Part shown: positions 42,984 through 43,874 of the stretch, in pieces | Layout: the number at the start of each line of letters is the position of its first letter | How positions within the stretch are numbered: position 1 is the stretch's first letter | Origin: Planctomycetota bacterium | Lineage (GTDB): Bacteria > Planctomycetota > Planctomycetia > Pirellulales > Pirellulaceae | Assembly: GCA_029259935.1 (NCBI GenBank) | Contig: JAJDEH010000393.1 | Location: 1-43,874, forward strand | Direction: 5' to 3' | DNA: 43,874 nt | Made by a program: the position numbers and the translations under genes | The notes under the pieces: generated by a model | What the model saw: only the letters and a program-made list of their open reading frames with translations | The model's database searches: none | What the model was told of the DNA's origin: nothing

Positions 42984-43874
42984 ATGTCAATAGTACCGGT
43001 GGCTGGCTACGACTCGTACATGGAGGATGAAGCGCAAGTGGAAACAGGAATCTCGGTCATCATTCCCGCGTTCAACGAGGAACAAGGGATTGAAGTGACT
43101 TTGGACCGCTTAATCGCCGGCCTGAAAGACGCCGAACAACAGTTTGAAATCATCCTGGTCAACGACGGTTCGAGCGACGACACGGGCCGACTGCTCCGAG
43201 CCCGGGACGACATCCGCCTGATCGAACATCCCATCAACCGAGGCTACGGTGCCAGCCTGAAGACCGGAATCCGCCACGCCCGCTACGATCTGATCGTCAT
43301 CACCGACGCCGACGGAACTTATCCTAACGAGCTAATCCCCGAGTTGGTCGAGTTGACAGAAAACGCCGACATGGTGGTCGGTGCCCGTATCGGAAAAAAG
43401 GTACACCAAGCGCGGCTGCGGCGTTTCGCCAAATGGTTCTTGCAACGCTTCGCCCAATGGATGGCCAAGCGCCCGATTCCCGATTTGAATAGCGGATTGC
43501 GCGTCTTCCGCAAGTCGGTTGCCGAGAGGTTTTTGAACATCTTGCCGGACGGTTTCAGCTTCACGACAACCATCACCCTGGCGATGCTCACCAATAATTA
43601 TGTCGTGCACTACGAGCCGATCGACTACCACCCCCGCAAAGGCCGCAGCAAAATCAAACCGATCCGCGACACGCTCAATTTCATCCAATTGATCTTGAGA
43701 ACCGGCCTGTACTTTGCTCCACTGCGAGTGTTCACGCCCTTGGCGGGAGCTTTCTTCCTCGGGTTCTTGGGCAGTCTCACCGTGGACGTGGCGCACCGAA
43801 ACTTGACGGATTCGACCTTGCTGCTGTTGGTGGCGGCCGCGCAGACGGGCATGTTCGCGCTGCTGGCCGACATG
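42984..43874 (+). CDS. GT2 glycosyltransferase (3' partial)
   Basis: 297 codons are visible from ATG 42984 (GGAGATTCGGA upstream); the frame is still open at the window edge. The catalytic domain has ISVIIPAFNEEQGIEVTLDR, ILVNDGSSDDTG, HPINRGYGASLKTGIRHARY and the metal-binding DAD in IVITDADGTYPNELIP. After about residue 250 two membrane helices begin (PLAGAFFLGFLGSLTVDV; LLLLVAAAQTGMFALLADM). This is a DPM1/GtrB-like enzyme with membrane anchors. Its third-position neighbours are the GT-C and GT2 genes of the same run, starting 54 bp after the GT-C stop. Confidence 0.92.
   Translation, partial: MSIVPVAGYDSYMEDEAQVETGISVIIPAFNEEQGIEVTLDRLIAGLKDAEQQFEIILVNDGSSDDTGRLLRARDDIRLIEHPINRGYGASLKTGIRHARYDLIVITDADGTYPNELIPELVELTENADMVVGARIGKKVHQARLRRFAKWFLQRFAQWMAKRPIPDLNSGLRVFRKSVAERFLNILPDGFSFTTTITLAMLTNNYVVHYEPIDYHPRKGRSKIKPIRDTLNFIQLILRTGLYFAPLRVFTPLAGAFFLGFLGSLTVDVAHRNLTDSTLLLLVAAAQTGMFALLADM

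Overview
This window looks like chromosomal DNA of a planctomycete, probably of the Pirellula/Rhodopirellula type. The evidence is a remnant of the ECF sigma family typical of that group, a protein opening with the planctomycete-type NPYQSP motif, WD40 fusions to a protease and to a TIR domain, an exosortase/EpsI/PEP-CTERM set, and Thermotoga/Bacillus-style chemotaxis genes. The species cannot be named from the sequence alone. Base composition and coding style look even, and no insertion sequence, integrase, phage structural gene or CRISPR array was seen.

Left part (1-9.7 kb): a 5'-truncated HtrA-like protease fused to a seven-bladed WD40 propeller; a tRNA-Cys; a secreted FKBP isomerase with MORN-like repeats (minus strand); a dead ECF sigma fragment directly before a TIR-membrane-WD40 protein; a small hypothetical gene; an ECF sigma factor with a one-helix probable anti-sigma partner; a secreted hypothetical; and an ABC1/UbiB-like kinase.

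Chemotaxis region (9.9-25.1 kb, all plus strand): hypothetical helical protein, CheY, CheB, [hemL], CheW, a soluble three-PAS receptor, CheR, a long CheA with two Hpt domains, a CheC-like protein, CheD, a second CheY, CheX, and a protein with a pseudo-receiver, a PAS domain and a degenerate histidine-kinase dimerisation segment. There is no CheZ. CheC/CheX/CheD point to a Bacillus/Thermotoga-type adaptation scheme. The heme-pathway gene hemL sits inside the cluster, flanked by long non-coding gaps. No flagellar gene is in the window, so the output of the pathway is unknown.

tRNA array (25.5-26.0 kb, minus strand): five tRNA-like genes packed within 440 bp: His(GTG) with its hallmark G-1:C73 pair, a Trp(CCA)-like gene, a Thr(AGT)-like gene, Arg(CCT) and Arg(GCG). 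None encodes CCA. Two are structurally abnormal, and the two Arg and the Thr anticodons are unusual or decode rare codons. It resembles the tRNA arrays of phages and mobile elements more than a normal chromosomal operon and is one of the most unusual signals here.

Right part (26.3-43.9 kb): small secreted or hypothetical proteins; a PEP-CTERM protein translationally coupled to a CPBP (CAAX-type) membrane protease; a GT2-GtrA fusion; then a plus-strand locus of exosortase, EpsI, a giant TPR protein, two multi-membrane proteins (one clearly GT-C-like), an unknown membrane-anchored protein and two more GT2 enzymes, the last cut by the window edge. Together these suggest a system that exports and anchors PEP-CTERM proteins and couples this to polyprenyl-phosphate sugar synthesis and extracellular glycan or glycoprotein assembly.
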